64,000 nucleotides of DNA from Bradyrhizobium sediminis (GTDB lineage Bacteria; Pseudomonadota; Alphaproteobacteria; Rhizobiales; Xanthobacteraceae), in NCBI RefSeq assembly GCF_018736105.1, contig NZ_CP076135.1, positions 4,524,001-4,588,000 on the forward strand. The letters are read 5' to 3'. Position numbers and translations under genes: made by a program. Positions within the stretch are counted from its first letter, which is position 1. Each line of letters begins with the position of its first letter. This document shows, one piece after another, positions 40,910-51,927 of the stretch. The notes beneath the pieces were generated by a model. That model ran no database searches, was not told where the DNA came from, and was given only the letters and a program-made list of their open reading frames with translations.

Positions 40910-41111
40910 GATGGGGGATTGCTGTGAGGGAAGCCTGATTGTGGCCGTTATTTGCGGCAATCTCAACCCGCCCACCCGCATGCCTCGTGTTCTGCGGGCG
41001 AAGGCCGTATTTCGCCGCTGGTCCCTGATCTTGCCCCTGGCAACATTCGGGGCTAGCCCTATGCGGCAGGTTTGGACGTAGCTCATACTCGACGCGCCGG
41101 GAGAACGACCG

Positions 41112-41405
41112 ATGTTTGAATTTCGGGATCTGTTTCAGTGGGACCGCTTCATCACGCCCACGATCATCAAGACCTTCTACTGGCTGGTGATCGGCTTGAT
41201 TGCGCTGTTCGGCATTTCCGGCATTTTCTCAGGCCTGGCCGCGATGGCGATCAGCCCGTTCGGCGGCTTCATCGTGCTGTTGTCCTCGATCGCCAGCGTC
41301 GTCGTCGGGGTGATCTTTTCGCGCATCGCCGCGGAATTCATCCTGATCGTATTCCGCATCAACGAGCACCTCGGCGCGATCCGCGATCAGGGCCAGATGC
41401 ATTAG
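41112..41405 (+). CDS. DUF4282 membrane protein
   Basis: A 97-residue protein with two membrane helices (FYWLVIGLIALFGISGIFSGL and PFGGFIVLLSSIASVVVGVIF) and the DUF4282-type start FRDLFQWDRFITPTIIKTFYW and ending RIAAEFILIVFRINEHL. The function of the family is unknown. It lies between two oppositely oriented blocks of genes. Confidence 0.8.
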   Translation: MFEFRDLFQWDRFITPTIIKTFYWLVIGLIALFGISGIFSGLAAMAISPFGGFIVLLSSIASVVVGVIFSRIAAEFILIVFRINEHLGAIRDQGQMH

Positions 41406-41436
41406 GGCTGGCGAAGACGTTGAGTAGTAGCCCGGA

Positions 41437-42534
41437 TCAGGTATTGAACCGGAAATGCATGACGTCGCCGTCGGCGACCACGTATTCCTTGCCTTCCAGC
41501 CGCAACTTGCCGGCGTCGCGGGCGCCGGCCTCACCGCCATACGTCACATAGTCGGTATAGGCGATGGTTTCGGCGCGGATAAAACCCTTTTCGAAGTCGG
41601 TATGGATCACGGCAGCCGCGGCGGGCGCCTTGGTGCCGCGGTGGATGGTCCAGGCCCGGGTCTCCTTCGGGCCCACGGTGAAATAGGTAATGAGGTCGAG
41701 CAACTGGTAGCCGGCGCGGATCAGCCGGTCGAGACCGGCTTCCTCGAGGCCCAGCGTCTCGAGAAACTCCGCGCGTTCCTCGCGCGACAGCGTCGCAATT
41801 TCCGACTCGATCTTGGCGGAGATGGTGACGGCGACCGCGCCCTCCTTCTTGGCGTGTTCGGCAACGGCTTGCGAGAACTTGTTGCCCTTGGCCGCGGAGC
41901 CTTCCTCGACGTTGCAGACGTAGAGCACCGGCTTTGAAGTCAGCAATCCCAGCATGCCGAAGGCGCGCTCTTCCTCCGGCTTGCGCTCGAGAAACCGCGC
42001 CGGCTTGCCTTCGCGCAGCAGCACCAGCGCGCGGTTGACGAGATCGAGCTGTTCCTTGGCGTCCTTGTCGTTGCCCTTGGCCTTCTTGGTGAGGTTGTCG
42101 ATCCGCTTTTCCAGGCTGTCGAGGTCGGCGAGCATCAATTCGGTCTCGATGGTCTCGATGTCAGCCAGCGGCGCGATCTTGCCTTCGACATGGGTAATGT
42201 CGGAATCCTCGAAACAGCGCACCACATGCGCGATCGCGTCGACCTCGCGGATGGTGGCGAGAAACTGGTTGCCGAGGCCCTCGCCCTTCGACGCGCCGCG
42301 CACCAGGCCTGCGATATCGACAAAGGTCAGCCGGGTCGGAATGATCTGCGCCGACTTGCCGGCCTCGGCGAGCTTCTCGAGCCTGGGATCGGGCACCGCG
42401 ACCTCTCCGACATTCGGCTCGATGGTGCAGAACGGATAGTTCGCCGCCTGCGCCGCCGCCGTCTCCGTCAGCGCATTGAACAGCGTCGATTTGCCGACAT
42501 TGGGCAAGCCGACGATACCGCATTTGAATCCCAT
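41437..42534 (-). CDS. ychF: Ribosome-associated GTPase/ATPase YchF
   Basis: A 365-residue Obg-family P-loop protein that prefers ATP. G1 is GLPNVGKST, and switch regions around [25 protein letters not shown] follow. A coiled coil sits in the middle, and a C-terminal TGS-like domain contains [15 protein letters not shown] and ends FRFNT. The ATG at 42534 puts GFKCGIVG at the start, as in the family. It is third in the conserved order rplY-pth-ychF, with a repeat between pth and ychF. Confidence 0.96.
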   Translation of the reverse strand: MGFKCGIVGLPNVGKSTLFNALTETAAAQAANYPFCTIEPNVGEVAVPDPRLEKLAEAGKSAQIIPTRLTFVDIAGLVRGASKGEGLGNQFLATIREVDAIAHVVRCFEDSDITHVEGKIAPLADIETIETELMLADLDSLEKRIDNLTKKAKGNDKDAKEQLDLVNRALVLLREGKPARFLERKPEEERAFGMLGLLTSKPVLYVCNVEEGSAAKGNKFSQAVAEHAKKEGAVAVTISAKIESEIATLSREERAEFLETLGLEEAGLDRLIRAGYQLLDLITYFTVGPKETRAWTIHRGTKAPAAAAVIHTDFEKGFIRAETIAYTDYVTYGGEAGARDAGKLRLEGKEYVVADGDVMHFRFNT

Positions 42535-42585
42535 AGTAGCTTCCGATCTTTCGCGCGACATCCGCAGCGGGTGAATGATTTGAGG

Positions 42586-42663
42586 TCGTCATACGCGGGC
42601 TTGACCCGCGTATCCGTCTTCTTTGAAAGATGGATCGCCGGATCAAGTCCGGCGATGACGAGC
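42586..42663. repeat. Dispersed palindromic repeat, family B
   Basis: TCGTCATACGCGGGCTTGACCCGCGTATCCGTC followed by GATGGATCGCCGGATCAAGTCCGGCGATGACGA. It fills most of the pth-ychF gap and reaches to within a base or two of the pth stop. Confidence 0.85.
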
Positions 42664-42664
42664 G

Positions 42665-43267
42665 TTACTTTTCGCCTTCTTCCTTGCCGAAAAATCCCTT
42701 GGCTTGCAGCGCAAGATGCACCCGGTTCTGGAACGTCGAGTCCTTTTCTGTCGCGAGCAGTCCGGCGTTGTCGGCAATCGCCTGGCAGAGCGCCTCGACC
42801 CAGGGACGGTCGCTCTTGGCGAAATCCGACAGCACGTGGCCGTGTACCAGTTCCTTGATGCCGGGGTGGCCGATCCCGATCCGCACCCGGCGATAATCGT
42901 TGCCGATATGCGAGGAGATCGAGCGCAGGCCGTTGTGGCCGGCAATGCCGCCCCCGACCTTGACCCGCACCTTGCCGTCCGGCAGTTCGAGTTCATCCTG
43001 GAATACGACGATCTCGCCGGCCGCGATCTTGAAGAAATTCGCAGCCTCCTGAACCGCCCGTCCCGACTCGTTCATGAAGGTTGTGGGCTTGAGCAGGACG
43101 ACGCGTTCGTGATCGAGCGTGCCTTCCGCGCTCTCGCCCTGAAAACGGCGGCGCCATGGTGCAAAACCATGACGCCGCGCGATTTCATCGACGACTGCGA
43201 AGCCGATGTTGTGCCGGTTATGCGCGTATTTCGCGCCGGGATTGCCGAGCCCAACAAACAGTCGCAT
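42665..43267 (-). CDS. pth: Peptidyl-tRNA hydrolase
   Basis: A 200-residue enzyme that releases peptides from prematurely dropped peptidyl-t[22 protein letters not shown] contains the conserved Asn and the catalytic His, with the third catalytic residue (Asp) in [32 protein letters not shown] short Lys/Glu-rich tail (KKEEGEK-like) extends past the usual end. It lies 21 bases after rplY on the same strand. Confidence 0.96.
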   Translation of the reverse strand: MRLFVGLGNPGAKYAHNRHNIGFAVVDEIARRHGFAPWRRRFQGESAEGTLDHERVVLLKPTTFMNESGRAVQEAANFFKIAAGEIVVFQDELELPDGKVRVKVGGGIAGHNGLRSISSHIGNDYRRVRIGIGHPGIKELVHGHVLSDFAKSDRPWVEALCQAIADNAGLLATEKDSTFQNRVHLALQAKGFFGKEEGEK

Positions 43268-43288
43268 GACGCGGCATCCCGCGTCCGG

Positions 43289-44038
43289 TTACTTCTTCTT
43301 GTCGCCGCCGCCGGCAGGCGCCTTCGCGCCGGCCGCCGGAGCCTTGGCACCCGCCGCGGGAGCGGCACCCGCCGCCGGGGCAGCGGCAGCGCCGGCCGCC
43401 GGAGCGGCACCTGGGGCAGCCGCAGCCGCCGGACCGGCCGCAGCGGCAGCCGCGGCCTTGAGTTCTTCGGCGTAGCCGGACGGCGGCACGATGGTCACCA
43501 GCGTCACGTCCTCGCGCGACAGCGACTTTACACCGGTCGGCAGCTTGACGTCGGACAGATGCAGCGAGTGGCTGATTTCCAGCTTGCTGACATCGGCTTC
43601 GATATATTGCGGGATGTTATCGACCGAGCATTCCAGGTCGATGGAGTGGGTGACGATGTTGACGGTGCCGCCGCGCTTCACGCCCGGCGCCGTTTCGGCG
43701 TTCTGGATGTGCAGGGGAACGCTGACGCGGATGGTGGCGCCTTCGCCGAGCCGCATGAAATCGACATGAACAGGAAAATCGCGCACCGGATCGAGATGGA
43801 AGTCGCGCGGAATCACGCGGTGCTTCTTGCCCTCGAGCTCGATGTCGTAAATCGTGGTGAGGAACCGGCCGGCCAGGATGCGCTGGCGCAGTTCGGCGTC
43901 TTCGACCGAAATGGTCACGGGGGGCTGGTTGTTGCCATAGATCACTCCGGGCACTCTCCCGGCGCGACGCTCTGCCCGTGCGGCCCCCTTGCCGCCTGCC
44001 GGACGCGTGGTCGCCTTCAATTCCTTGACGGTCGCCAT
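43289..44038 (-). CDS. rplY: 50S ribosomal protein L25/general stress protein Ctc
   Basis: A 249-residue Ctc/TL5-type L25 that binds 5S rRNA. The N-terminal L25 domain (KELKATTRPAGGKGAARAERRAG, VPGVIYGNNQPP) is followed by the beta-rich Ctc domain (DFMRLGEGATIRVSVPLHI; VTHSIDLECSVDNIPQYIEADVSKLE). From about residue 190 the tail is a low-complexity Ala/Pro/Gly/Lys stretch with repeated APAAGA units. Upstream is a terminator-like hairpin. pth and ychF follow in the same direction. Confidence 0.95.
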   Translation of the reverse strand: MATVKELKATTRPAGGKGAARAERRAGRVPGVIYGNNQPPVTISVEDAELRQRILAGRFLTTIYDIELEGKKHRVIPRDFHLDPVRDFPVHVDFMRLGEGATIRVSVPLHIQNAETAPGVKRGGTVNIVTHSIDLECSVDNIPQYIEADVSKLEISHSLHLSDVKLPTGVKSLSREDVTLVTIVPPSGYAEELKAAAAAAAGPAAAAAPGAAPAAGAAAAPAAGAAPAAGAKAPAAGAKAPAGGGDKKK

Positions 44039-44058
44039 TTGGTGTAAGTCCTTGTTTT

Positions 44059-44086
44059 ATAAAAAGTTAAAGGCCGCATCGCGGCC
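44059..44086 (-). terminator. Hairpin with T-rich tail ahead of rplY
   Basis: On the minus strand GGCCGC-GAT-GCGGCC (44086-44072) is followed by TTTAACTTTTTAT. It may terminate transcription from the upstream ubiK-like gene, or act as an attenuator in the rplY leader, since it ends about 20 bases before the rplY ATG. Confidence 0.45.
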
Positions 44087-44216
44087 CGGTTGCCGCCGCA
44101 GCAAGCCTCCAGGGGTGCGGGGGCTGCGGACGTGGCGGCGTTCTAGCCCCAAAGGGGTGAAATGACAAGGAAATGCGGGGATTTTTCTGCTGGTTTTGGG
44201 GGCCGGCCCACAAACT

Positions 44217-44292
44217 CGTCATTGCCGGGCTCGACCCGGCGATCCATCCCTCACGAAGATTGATGGATGCCCGGATCAGGTCCGGACATGAC
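44217..44292. repeat. Dispersed palindromic repeat, family B
   Basis: CGTCATTGCCGGGCTCGACCCGGCGATCCATCCCTC and GATGGATGCCCGGATCAGGTCCGGACATGACA, paired arms with a short loop. It lies between the ubiK-like gene and rplY. Confidence 0.85.
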
Positions 44293-44347
44293 ACCGAATA
44301 GAGTGAAACGCCTACCCGTCCGTATTCAGGCTGCCGACACCCGCCGC

Positions 44348-44605
44348 CTACTGGGAGACGCCGAGCTTGGCTTCCAGCACGGCGATGCGGGCCTTCAGCA
44401 CCTCGTTTTCCTCGCGCGCCAGCCGGGCCATGTCCTTGACCGCCTCGAACTCCTCGCGCTTGACGATGTCGAGGTCGCGCAGGATTTTCTCGGCCTGATT
44501 GCGGACCACGGTGTCGACCTCGCGCTTGACGCCCTGGGCGGCGCCGGCAGCGTCGTTCATCAGACGCCCGATCTCGTCGAAGAACCGATTGCTGGTCTGG
44601 GTCAT
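44348..44605 (-). CDS. UbiK-like accessory factor (BMFP domain)
   Basis: An 85-residue coiled-coil protein: SNRFFDEIGRLMNDAAGAAQGVKREVD at the start and EEFEAVKDMARLAREENEVLKARIAVLEAKLG at the end, the BMFP/UbiK pattern. UbiK homologues assist aerobic ubiquinone biosynthesis and interact with membranes. ATG 44605 gives the standard start MTQTSNRF. It is divergent from the dienelactone hydrolase gene. Confidence 0.85.
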   Translation of the reverse strand: MTQTSNRFFDEIGRLMNDAAGAAQGVKREVDTVVRNQAEKILRDLDIVKREEFEAVKDMARLAREENEVLKARIAVLEAKLGVSQ

Positions 44606-44816
44606 CTCAAAATTCTCCGGTCGGCTGCAAAGGATACTGTCGAACCTGACAATGGCGATCCTGAGGGCGCGGTTCAAGGCCGGCATGGTTGCCTAACGCC
44701 AAGTCCCAAGGCAAAGCCCTAAGCCCAGGTCGCCTTGTCATGATCTGGTTTCCTTGCAATCGTATCCCATTGCCGGAACAACAAAACCGCCAGCCGGAAA
44801 CGAGAATAGACGTCCC

Positions 44817-45551
44817 ATGATCGACCAGCAGATCGAGATTCCGACCAAAGATGGCCACACCACCACCTTCATCAGCCATCCCGAACGCGGCGGCCCGTTT
44901 CCCGTCATCATCTTCTACATGGACGCCCCGGCGATCCGCGAGGAACTGCGCGACATGGCGCGCCGGCTGGCCACGTCGGGTTATTACGTGATGCTGCCGA
45001 ACCTGTATTACCGCTCCGGCGTCATGGAAATCGGGCCGATACCGCCGGACCCCGACGCGCCCGAGCGCAAGCGCATGTTCGGGTTCATGAACTCGATCAA
45101 CATTCCCCTGGTCATGGAAGATACCGCCGCGCTGCTCGCCTACGCCGACAAGCAGCCGGCCGCGAACGCGAAGATCGTCGGCACCGTCGGCTACTGCATG
45201 AGCGGCCGCTATTCCATCAACGCCGCGACGCATTTCCCGGACCGGGTCAAGGCGGCGGCCTCGATCTACGGAACGCATCTGGCCACCGACCAGCCCGACA
45301 GCCCGCATCTCGCCGCCAGCAAGACCAAGGCCGAGCTTTATTTCGGCTGCGCCGAAACCGACATCTACGCGCCGCAGGAGATCATCGACAAGGTGATGGC
45401 ATCGATGAAGGGCGCCAATGCCGAGGTCGAAATCTATCCCGGCACCCATCATGGTTTCGCGTTTCCGAAGCGGCCGGTCTATAATCGCGACGCGGCCGAA
45501 CGGCACTGGGAACGGCTGCTGGCGCTGTATCGCCGCAACCTCTCAAAGTAA
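44817..45551 (+). CDS. Dienelactone hydrolase family protein
   Basis: A 244-residue alpha/beta hydrolase with a cysteine nucleophile: Cys127 in VGYCMSGRY, an aspartate in CAETDIYAP and a histidine in YPGTHHGFAF. True dienelactone hydrolases act in chlorocatechol breakdown, but most homologues have unknown substrates, and no catechol genes are nearby. ATG 44817 begins MIDQQIEIPTKDG. lgt follows 12 bases after the stop. Confidence 0.9.
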   Translation: MIDQQIEIPTKDGHTTTFISHPERGGPFPVIIFYMDAPAIREELRDMARRLATSGYYVMLPNLYYRSGVMEIGPIPPDPDAPERKRMFGFMNSINIPLVMEDTAALLAYADKQPAANAKIVGTVGYCMSGRYSINAATHFPDRVKAAASIYGTHLATDQPDSPHLAASKTKAELYFGCAETDIYAPQEIIDKVMASMKGANAEVEIYPGTHHGFAFPKRPVYNRDAAERHWERLLALYRRNLSK

Positions 45552-45563
45552 GCCGCAGGCGCA

Positions 45564-46418
45564 ATGCCCTTTCTCACCATCGCATTCCCGGTGTTCGATC
45601 CGATCGCCATCGCGATCGGGCCGATCGCGATCCGCTGGTATGCGCTGGCCTATATCGGCGGCATCGTGCTGGGCTGGCTCTACGCCCGCGCGCTGATCAA
45701 AAACGAGAAATTGTGGGGCGGGCCGGCGCCGATCACGCTGCCGCAGATGGACGATTTCATCCTCTGGGTCACGGTCGGCATCATCCTCGGCGGCCGCACC
45801 GGCTACGTGCTGTTCTACAACCTGCCGTTCTTCATCCAGCATCCGGCCGAGATCTTCGAATTGTGGAAGGGCGGCATGTCGTTCCACGGCGGCTTCCTCG
45901 GCTGCGTTGCCGCGGTGATGCTGTTCTGCCGCAGGAACGGCCTTCCGATCCTGTCGCTCGGCGACATCACCACCGCGGTCGGACCGATCGGGCTGTTCCT
46001 CGGGCGGCTCGCCAATTTCATCAACAGCGAGTTGTGGGGCCGGCCGGCGGACGCCAGCGTGCCCTGGGCGATGGTGTTTCCCAATGGCGGGCCGCTGCCG
46101 CGCCATCCGAGCCAGCTCTACGAGGCCGGGCTCGAGGGAATCGTGCTGTTTACAGTGCTGGCGGTGATGATTCGCTTCGGCGCCCTGAAGCGGCCGGGCC
46201 TGATCCTCGGCAGCTTCATTGCGATCTACGCCTTGGCCCGCATCACCGGCGAGTTTTTCCGCGAACCCGACCCGCAGCTCGGATTTTTGTGGGGCGGGCT
46301 GACAATGGGTATGCTGCTGTCGGTGCCGATGATCATTGCCGGAGCGATCCTGATCGTGGTGGCATGGCGCCGTACGCCGCCGGCTCGAGCGTTGAAATCC
46401 AACCAGGCAACACCGTGA
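45564..46418 (+). CDS. lgt: Prolipoprotein diacylglyceryl transferase
   Basis: A 284-residue inner-membrane enzyme transferring diacylglycerol to lipobox cysteines. Its signatures are [15 protein letters not shown], the essential SFHGGFLG histidine region, [15 protein letters not shown] and [13 protein letters not shown]. About seven membrane segments are visible. Its stop overlaps the GTG start of the next gene (GTGA), within lgt-midA-pgeF. Confidence 0.96.
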   Translation: MPFLTIAFPVFDPIAIAIGPIAIRWYALAYIGGIVLGWLYARALIKNEKLWGGPAPITLPQMDDFILWVTVGIILGGRTGYVLFYNLPFFIQHPAEIFELWKGGMSFHGGFLGCVAAVMLFCRRNGLPILSLGDITTAVGPIGLFLGRLANFINSELWGRPADASVPWAMVFPNGGPLPRHPSQLYEAGLEGIVLFTVLAVMIRFGALKRPGLILGSFIAIYALARITGEFFREPDPQLGFLWGGLTMGMLLSVPMIIAGAILIVVAWRRTPPARALKSNQATP

Positions 46419-47551
46419 CCGAATATTCGCCGCTGCAGTCCGAGATCAAAAAGCTGATCAAGTCGTCGGGGCCGATGCCGGTCTGGCGCTACATGGAACT
46501 GTGCCTGACGCATCCCAAGCACGGCTACTATGTTTCGCGCGATCCGCTCGGACGCGAGGGCGATTTCACCACCGCCCCCGAGGTGAGCCAGATGTTCGGC
46601 GAACTGCTCGGGCTGTGGGCGGCTTCGGTTTGGAAGGCGATCGGGTCGCCGCCGCTGCTGCGGCTGATCGAACTCGGGCCCGGCCGCGGCACCATGATGG
46701 CGGATGCGCTGCGCGCGCTGCGGGTTCTGCCGCCGCTCTATCAGTCGCTCAGCATCCATCTGGTCGAGATCAATCCGGTGCTGCGCGACAAGCAGAAGTC
46801 GACGCTGTCGGGCGTGCGCAACATCGCCTGGCACGAGAGCATCGACGAGGTGCCGGAAGGGCCCGCGGTGATCTTCGCCAACGAATATTTCGACGTGCTG
46901 CCGATCCACCAGGTGGTGAAGCGCGAGACCGGCTGGCACGAGCGCACCGTCGAAATCGACGACACCGGCAAACTGGGATTCGGCGCCGCGCCGGAGCCGA
47001 TGCCGCGCTTCGAAGTCCTGCTGCCGCCGCTGGTGCGCGCCGCGCCGGTCGGCGCGGTGTTCGAGTGGCGGCCGGACGCCGAGATCATGAAAATCGCGAC
47101 ACGGATGCGCGACCAGGGCGGCGCCGCCCTGATCATCGACTACGGTCACCTGCGCAGCGACGCCGGCGATACCTTCCAGGCCATCGCCCGCCACAGCTTC
47201 ACCGATCCCTTGAAGAATCCAGGCCAGGCCGACGTCACCGCCCATGTCGATTTCCAGGCGCTGGTGCGCGCCGCCGAGGACCTCGGCGCACGCGTCCACG
47301 GCCCGGTGCCGCAGGGCGATTTCCTGAAGCGGCTCGGCATCGAAACCCGCGCGGTGACCCTGATGGCGAAGGCCTCTCATGAGGTCTCCGAGGACATCTC
47401 CGGCGCGCTGAAGCGGCTGGTCGGCGGCGGCCGCGGCGGCATGGGATCGATGTTCAAGGTGCTCGCGGTATCGGAACCCCACCTCACCGATCTCGCGGGA
47501 TTCAAGGACGAGCCGGACGCCAGGCCCGACGCCAGGGCGGCGCAGCCATGA
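46415..47551 (+). CDS. SAM-dependent methyltransferase, NDUFAF7/MidA family
   Basis: A 378-residue class I methyltransferase (COG1565-type). The start is GTG 46415, overlapping the lgt stop. Motifs: [30 protein letters not shown], the SAM loop [27 protein letters not shown] and [18 protein letters not shown]. Mitochondrial NDUFAF7 dimethylates an arginine of complex I subunit NDUFS2; a role in complex I methylation here is inference from the family. Confidence 0.92.
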   Translation: MTEYSPLQSEIKKLIKSSGPMPVWRYMELCLTHPKHGYYVSRDPLGREGDFTTAPEVSQMFGELLGLWAASVWKAIGSPPLLRLIELGPGRGTMMADALRALRVLPPLYQSLSIHLVEINPVLRDKQKSTLSGVRNIAWHESIDEVPEGPAVIFANEYFDVLPIHQVVKRETGWHERTVEIDDTGKLGFGAAPEPMPRFEVLLPPLVRAAPVGAVFEWRPDAEIMKIATRMRDQGGAALIIDYGHLRSDAGDTFQAIARHSFTDPLKNPGQADVTAHVDFQALVRAAEDLGARVHGPVPQGDFLKRLGIETRAVTLMAKASHEVSEDISGALKRLVGGGRGGMGSMFKVLAVSEPHLTDLAGFKDEPDARPDARAAQP

Positions 47552-48318
47552 CGCTGGAATCGCCGCTGCTCTCGGCCATTCCCGGCCTGCGCCACGCCTT
47601 CTTCACCCGCGAGGGCGGGGTGTCCGGCGGCATCTACGGCAGCCTCAACGGCGGCGTCGGCTCCAACGACGATCCCGCTCACGTCGAAGAAAATCGCCGC
47701 CGGATGGCGGAGCGATTGGGCGTCACGCCCCAACATTTTCTCAGCGTCTGGCAGACCCATTCGCCCGACGTCGTGGTCACCACAGGACCATGGCAGGGAG
47801 AGGAGCGGCCGCGCGCCGACGCCATCGTCACCCGCACCGAAGGCGTCGCCATCGGCGCCACCGCGGCCGACTGCGGACCGGTCCTGTTCGTCGACCCCGG
47901 CGCGCGCGTGATCGGTGCGGCGCATGCGGGGTGGAAGGGCGCGCTGACCGGCGTGCTGGAATCCACCATCGAGGCGATGGAAAAACTCGGCGCCGAGCGC
48001 GGCCGCCTGATCGCCGCCATAGGCCCGATGATCCGCCAGCCCTCTTACGAAGTCGGCGGCGAGTTCGTCGAGCGCTTCATCGAGGCCGACGCCGACCACG
48101 CGCTGTTCTTCATTCCCTCGGTACGCGCCGGCCATTCGATGTTCGACCTCGCCGGCTTCATCCGGATGCGGCTCGAAAATGCCGGCGTGCCTATGATCGA
48201 CGACACCGGCATCGACACCTATTCCGACCAACGCTTCTTCAGCTACCGCCGCTCGGTGCATCGGGGCGAGCCGGACTACGGCCGGCATGTCCATTCGATC
48301 GCGCTGGAGCGGGAGTAG
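47548..48318 (+). CDS. pgeF: Peptidoglycan editing factor PgeF (laccase-like, YfiH)
   Basis: A 256-residue protein with the metal-site signature SVWQTHSPDVV, ATAADCGPVLFVDP and GAAHAGWKGALTG. PgeF removes mis-incorporated amino acids from UDP-MurNAc peptides and keeps peptidoglycan precursors correct; the older laccase annotation came from the copper-like site. Its ATG overlaps the methyltransferase stop by four bases (ATGA). Confidence 0.94.
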   Translation: MTLESPLLSAIPGLRHAFFTREGGVSGGIYGSLNGGVGSNDDPAHVEENRRRMAERLGVTPQHFLSVWQTHSPDVVVTTGPWQGEERPRADAIVTRTEGVAIGATAADCGPVLFVDPGARVIGAAHAGWKGALTGVLESTIEAMEKLGAERGRLIAAIGPMIRQPSYEVGGEFVERFIEADADHALFFIPSVRAGHSMFDLAGFIRMRLENAGVPMIDDTGIDTYSDQRFFSYRRSVHRGEPDYGRHVHSIALERE

Positions 48319-48411
48319 CTCCCGATCGCGCAGATTGCGGCCCGGCCTTGCGGAACCCGACAGCGCCGCTGCCCTAGACCTTAACGCGTTTTAACGATAT
48401 CGCTGGGCGCA

Positions 48412-49089
48412 ATGAGGGACGCGTCAACGAACCTGCTCCGGACCGGCACGACCGGCCGGACCGCATTGCGCGCGGCGATCGCCGCAGCGTTGATTGCGTT
48501 CGCCTGCGGACTCGGCGGCTGCGCCAGCAGCGGCGGCGCGGGCAGCGGCGCGTTCGCGATGGCCGGCAGCGGTCCCACCGTCGCCTTCGAATCGATCGAC
48601 GGCCCGCCGCCGCAGGTGTTCGAGCGGATGGTGAGCGTGCTCGACAGCGAATCCAAGCTGCGCAACCTTCAGGTCGTGTCCCGCGAGGGCTCGGCCGCCT
48701 ACCGGGTGCGCAGCTATCTCGCCGCCCAGGTCAGCCGCGGCCGCACCACCATCGCCTGGGTCTGGGACGTTTATGACCGCGACCAGCAGCGCGCGCTGCG
48801 GCTTTCCGGCGAGGAGCCCGCCGGCAAGGCCGGACGCGACGCCTGGGCCGCGGCCGATGACCTCCTGTTGCGAAAAATCGCCCAGGCCGGGCTGAGCGGC
48901 CTTGCCGCCATGATCAATGGAACCGCGCCGGCGGAAGCGCCGCAGCCTGCCCCCGCACCGGGCCGGCGCGGCCCCGCGGTCGCCAGCGCGGAACTGCCCT
49001 GGCTGGTTTCGGACGGTTTTGCGGCCAGCGCCCCCGGCAGCGACAGCGCCCTCGGCGGCGAGGGTGCTTTGGGTTACAGTGCCCGTTAA
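48412..49089 (+). CDS. Lipoprotein of unknown function
   Basis: A 225-residue protein with a long basic N-terminus, a hydrophobic stretch (AAIAAALIAFACG) and a lipobox LGGC ending at Cys37, then a Gly/Ser linker. The mature part (GPPPQVFERMVSVLDSESKLRNLQVVSREGSAAYRVRSYLAAQV) is a plausible folded domain; the tail is Ala/Pro-rich. Its position downstream of lgt, the enzyme that lipidates such proteins, is notable but not evidence of function. No family recognised. Confidence 0.75.
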   Translation: MRDASTNLLRTGTTGRTALRAAIAAALIAFACGLGGCASSGGAGSGAFAMAGSGPTVAFESIDGPPPQVFERMVSVLDSESKLRNLQVVSREGSAAYRVRSYLAAQVSRGRTTIAWVWDVYDRDQQRALRLSGEEPAGKAGRDAWAAADDLLLRKIAQAGLSGLAAMINGTAPAEAPQPAPAPGRRGPAVASAELPWLVSDGFAASAPGSDSALGGEGALGYSAR

Positions 49090-49251
49090 CGAAAACGCCC
49101 CGGGACCTGATTTTGCGCAGGAAAACGTAGTTCCACGGGTTGCCAGCCGGACTGCCTCCTTGATATCACCTCGCTCGTCGAAACGCGCCGGTTCCATGGG
49201 TATTCCGAGATGCTGAACATTGTATCCAGCAAGGCGCGGGGAGAAGCCTCG

Positions 49252-50205
<954 letters not shown>

Positions 50206-50586
50206 GCCGTCCCGGCGGCGGATATCGCTGCGCTTCATCGGGGCGGCTGTGCTTCATCTGGGTTACGGATCACTTTGCAACCGGTCGTCATCCCCCGCGC
50301 ATGCGGGGGATCCAGTACGCCGCGGCTTATCGGTTCAATCACTGACGTCTCTGGGATACTGGGTCACCCGCTTTCGCGGGTGATGACAGGTGAGGATGTG
50401 GCGTGCGTTCGCACACAACCACGCCTTCACGATCTCGCGCGAGGGGCTGGACAGAAAATCGGATGAGGCAACTGATTTGCCCGCACCAGCCCGTAAAATG
50501 AAAACTGATCCGATAATCAGACCTTAACGAGAGCCCGCTTAGCTGCACCCTGTCCGCCAACGCGTTGCGGCCCGGAGCGCCAAGCC
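50206..50586. repeat. Gene-free gap holding a family B variant repeat
   Basis: A 381-base gap. The repeat runs from about 50284 to 50391: CGTCATCCCCCGCGCATGCGGGGGATCCAGTA at the left and ACTGGGTCACCCGCTTTCGCGGGTGATGACAG at the right, matching the copy at 35623. The rest shows no gene and probably holds the promoter of the next gene. Confidence 0.7.
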
Positions 50587-51018
50587 ATGATGTCAGATCC
50601 GATCGATCGGGATTTCGCTGATGACGACCACGCCAGGACAGAGATCAGTGCGGCGGTGAGATATCTGCTCAAGGACACAACCGGCGGCGCGCGCGGCGAT
50701 ATCGTCCGGGAGATCATCGAGTCCATTCGCAGCATCGCCAACGGGCCGCTGCTGCCTCAACCGCAGAATCCACCGGAGGTTCGCGCGGTGAAGCAGCCCG
50801 CCATGAGCGGCGTGACCTACAAGGCCTATGTCATCGACGCCTTCCGGCGCGATACCGACAGATGGCGCTCGACCATCCGTCGGCTCGACGGCAAGAAAAT
50901 CCGGGTCGCGATCCCGCCCTCGGTGGTCGACGAAGCCACCACCTCGGCCGATGCGCTCACCGCCGAGAAGGCCGTCGAGCTTGCCAGAAAAGCCATCGAC
51001 GCCGGCGGGCTGATTTAA
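50587..51018 (+). CDS. Hypothetical protein
   Basis: A 143-residue soluble protein (start at 50587 or the adjacent ATG at 50590). The first half is helical (ISAAVRYLLKDTTGGARGDIVREIIESIRSI). The second half has KAYVIDAFRRDTDRWRSTIRRLDGKKIRVAIPPSVVD and a final helix EKAVELARKAIDAG. No family recognised and no operon partner closer than 100 bases. Confidence 0.65.
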   Translation: MMSDPIDRDFADDDHARTEISAAVRYLLKDTTGGARGDIVREIIESIRSIANGPLLPQPQNPPEVRAVKQPAMSGVTYKAYVIDAFRRDTDRWRSTIRRLDGKKIRVAIPPSVVDEATTSADALTAEKAVELARKAIDAGGLI

Positions 51019-51118
51019 GCCGCACCACCTCCCGAGCCTTGGTGGGAGATGCGTGTTCCTCCCCGCTATTCCTAGTGGCGTTGCCTAGCGCCGCAAGACT
51101 GGCTGTAATCGCCTGACC

Positions 51119-51547
51119 ATGAGCACCAAGTCGCGCGAGTCCATCTGGGGCGGCCGCATCCGGGGCGCGAAAATCCGCGCCGACGGCGCGCGGGAAGCCG
51201 CCGCGAAAGCCATTCGCGAGGCCGACCGCGCCGAGGCGGAAGCCTGGTCGATCCGGATGGAAGGCTATGGCGGGCCGGCGCAGCCCGCGCCCTCGATCGG
51301 GCAATGCCTCAACGGCGGCCTCGGCTGGCTCGAGGTCGAATGCAACCGCTGCAAGACCCGCGCGAGCCTGCCGCTGACAGCCATCCGAAGGCCGCGCGAT
51401 ACGCCGCTGTGGAAACTGGAAGCGTCGCTGAAATGCCGCTCCTGCCGCAAGGGCCGCTACGCGCCGCCGGTGCACATGATCAAGCTGACGGCGACGCGGG
51501 AGATCACGCCGTACAAGTGGGTGCATCCGGAGGAAGAGGATCGGTAG
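51119..51547 (+). CDS. Zinc-ribbon-like hypothetical protein
   Basis: A 142-residue protein with a basic, helical N-terminal part (RIRGAKIRADGAREAAAKAI) and a C-terminal cysteine quartet, ECNRCKTRASLPL and KCRSCRKGRYAPP, that can hold one zinc. The combination of a basic helix and a zinc ribbon suggests nucleic-acid binding, but this is not established. Confidence 0.65.
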   Translation: MSTKSRESIWGGRIRGAKIRADGAREAAAKAIREADRAEAEAWSIRMEGYGGPAQPAPSIGQCLNGGLGWLEVECNRCKTRASLPLTAIRRPRDTPLWKLEASLKCRSCRKGRYAPPVHMIKLTATREITPYKWVHPEEEDR

Positions 51548-51714
51548 CTGTCGGGCGACCTCCTGTCCGCCGCAAGGGCCGGATCAAAAACTGCGATTAA
51601 ACTTGTACGTATTCATCATAACCCAACGTCGGGTTTGCCATCTGCATGAGGTCGCCGGAAATTGATCCGTCGATGTGTCAGGTACACCACTGGTTTCTCG
51701 CAGGGGTTACTCCG

Positions 51715-51927
51715 ATGAAGGAAATTGCCCGGTTACGAGGACTGGAAGCCGATTGCCGCCGGCGGGCGCAGAGCGAGTCTGAAAGAAAATGGTATTGGCT
51801 CGCGCAGGCCGCCAGGTATCGAACACAGGCCGCTCTTGAAGCCGCCGAAATCTCCACCGAAGCGAACGCGCCTGAAGTCAAACTGGCAAGCTGGCCAATG
51901 GTCAGGGATGAAAGACGGCTGCATTAG
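51715..51927 (+). CDS. Small hypothetical protein
   Basis: A 70-residue basic, helical protein beginning MKEIARLRGLEADCRRRAQS and containing ERKWYWLAQAARYRTQAALEAAE. I recall similar short proteins (EIARLR..A..CR..A, KWYWLA.A) in Bradyrhizobium genomes. Function unknown. Confidence 0.6.
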   Translation: MKEIARLRGLEADCRRRAQSESERKWYWLAQAARYRTQAALEAAEISTEANAPEVKLASWPMVRDERRLH

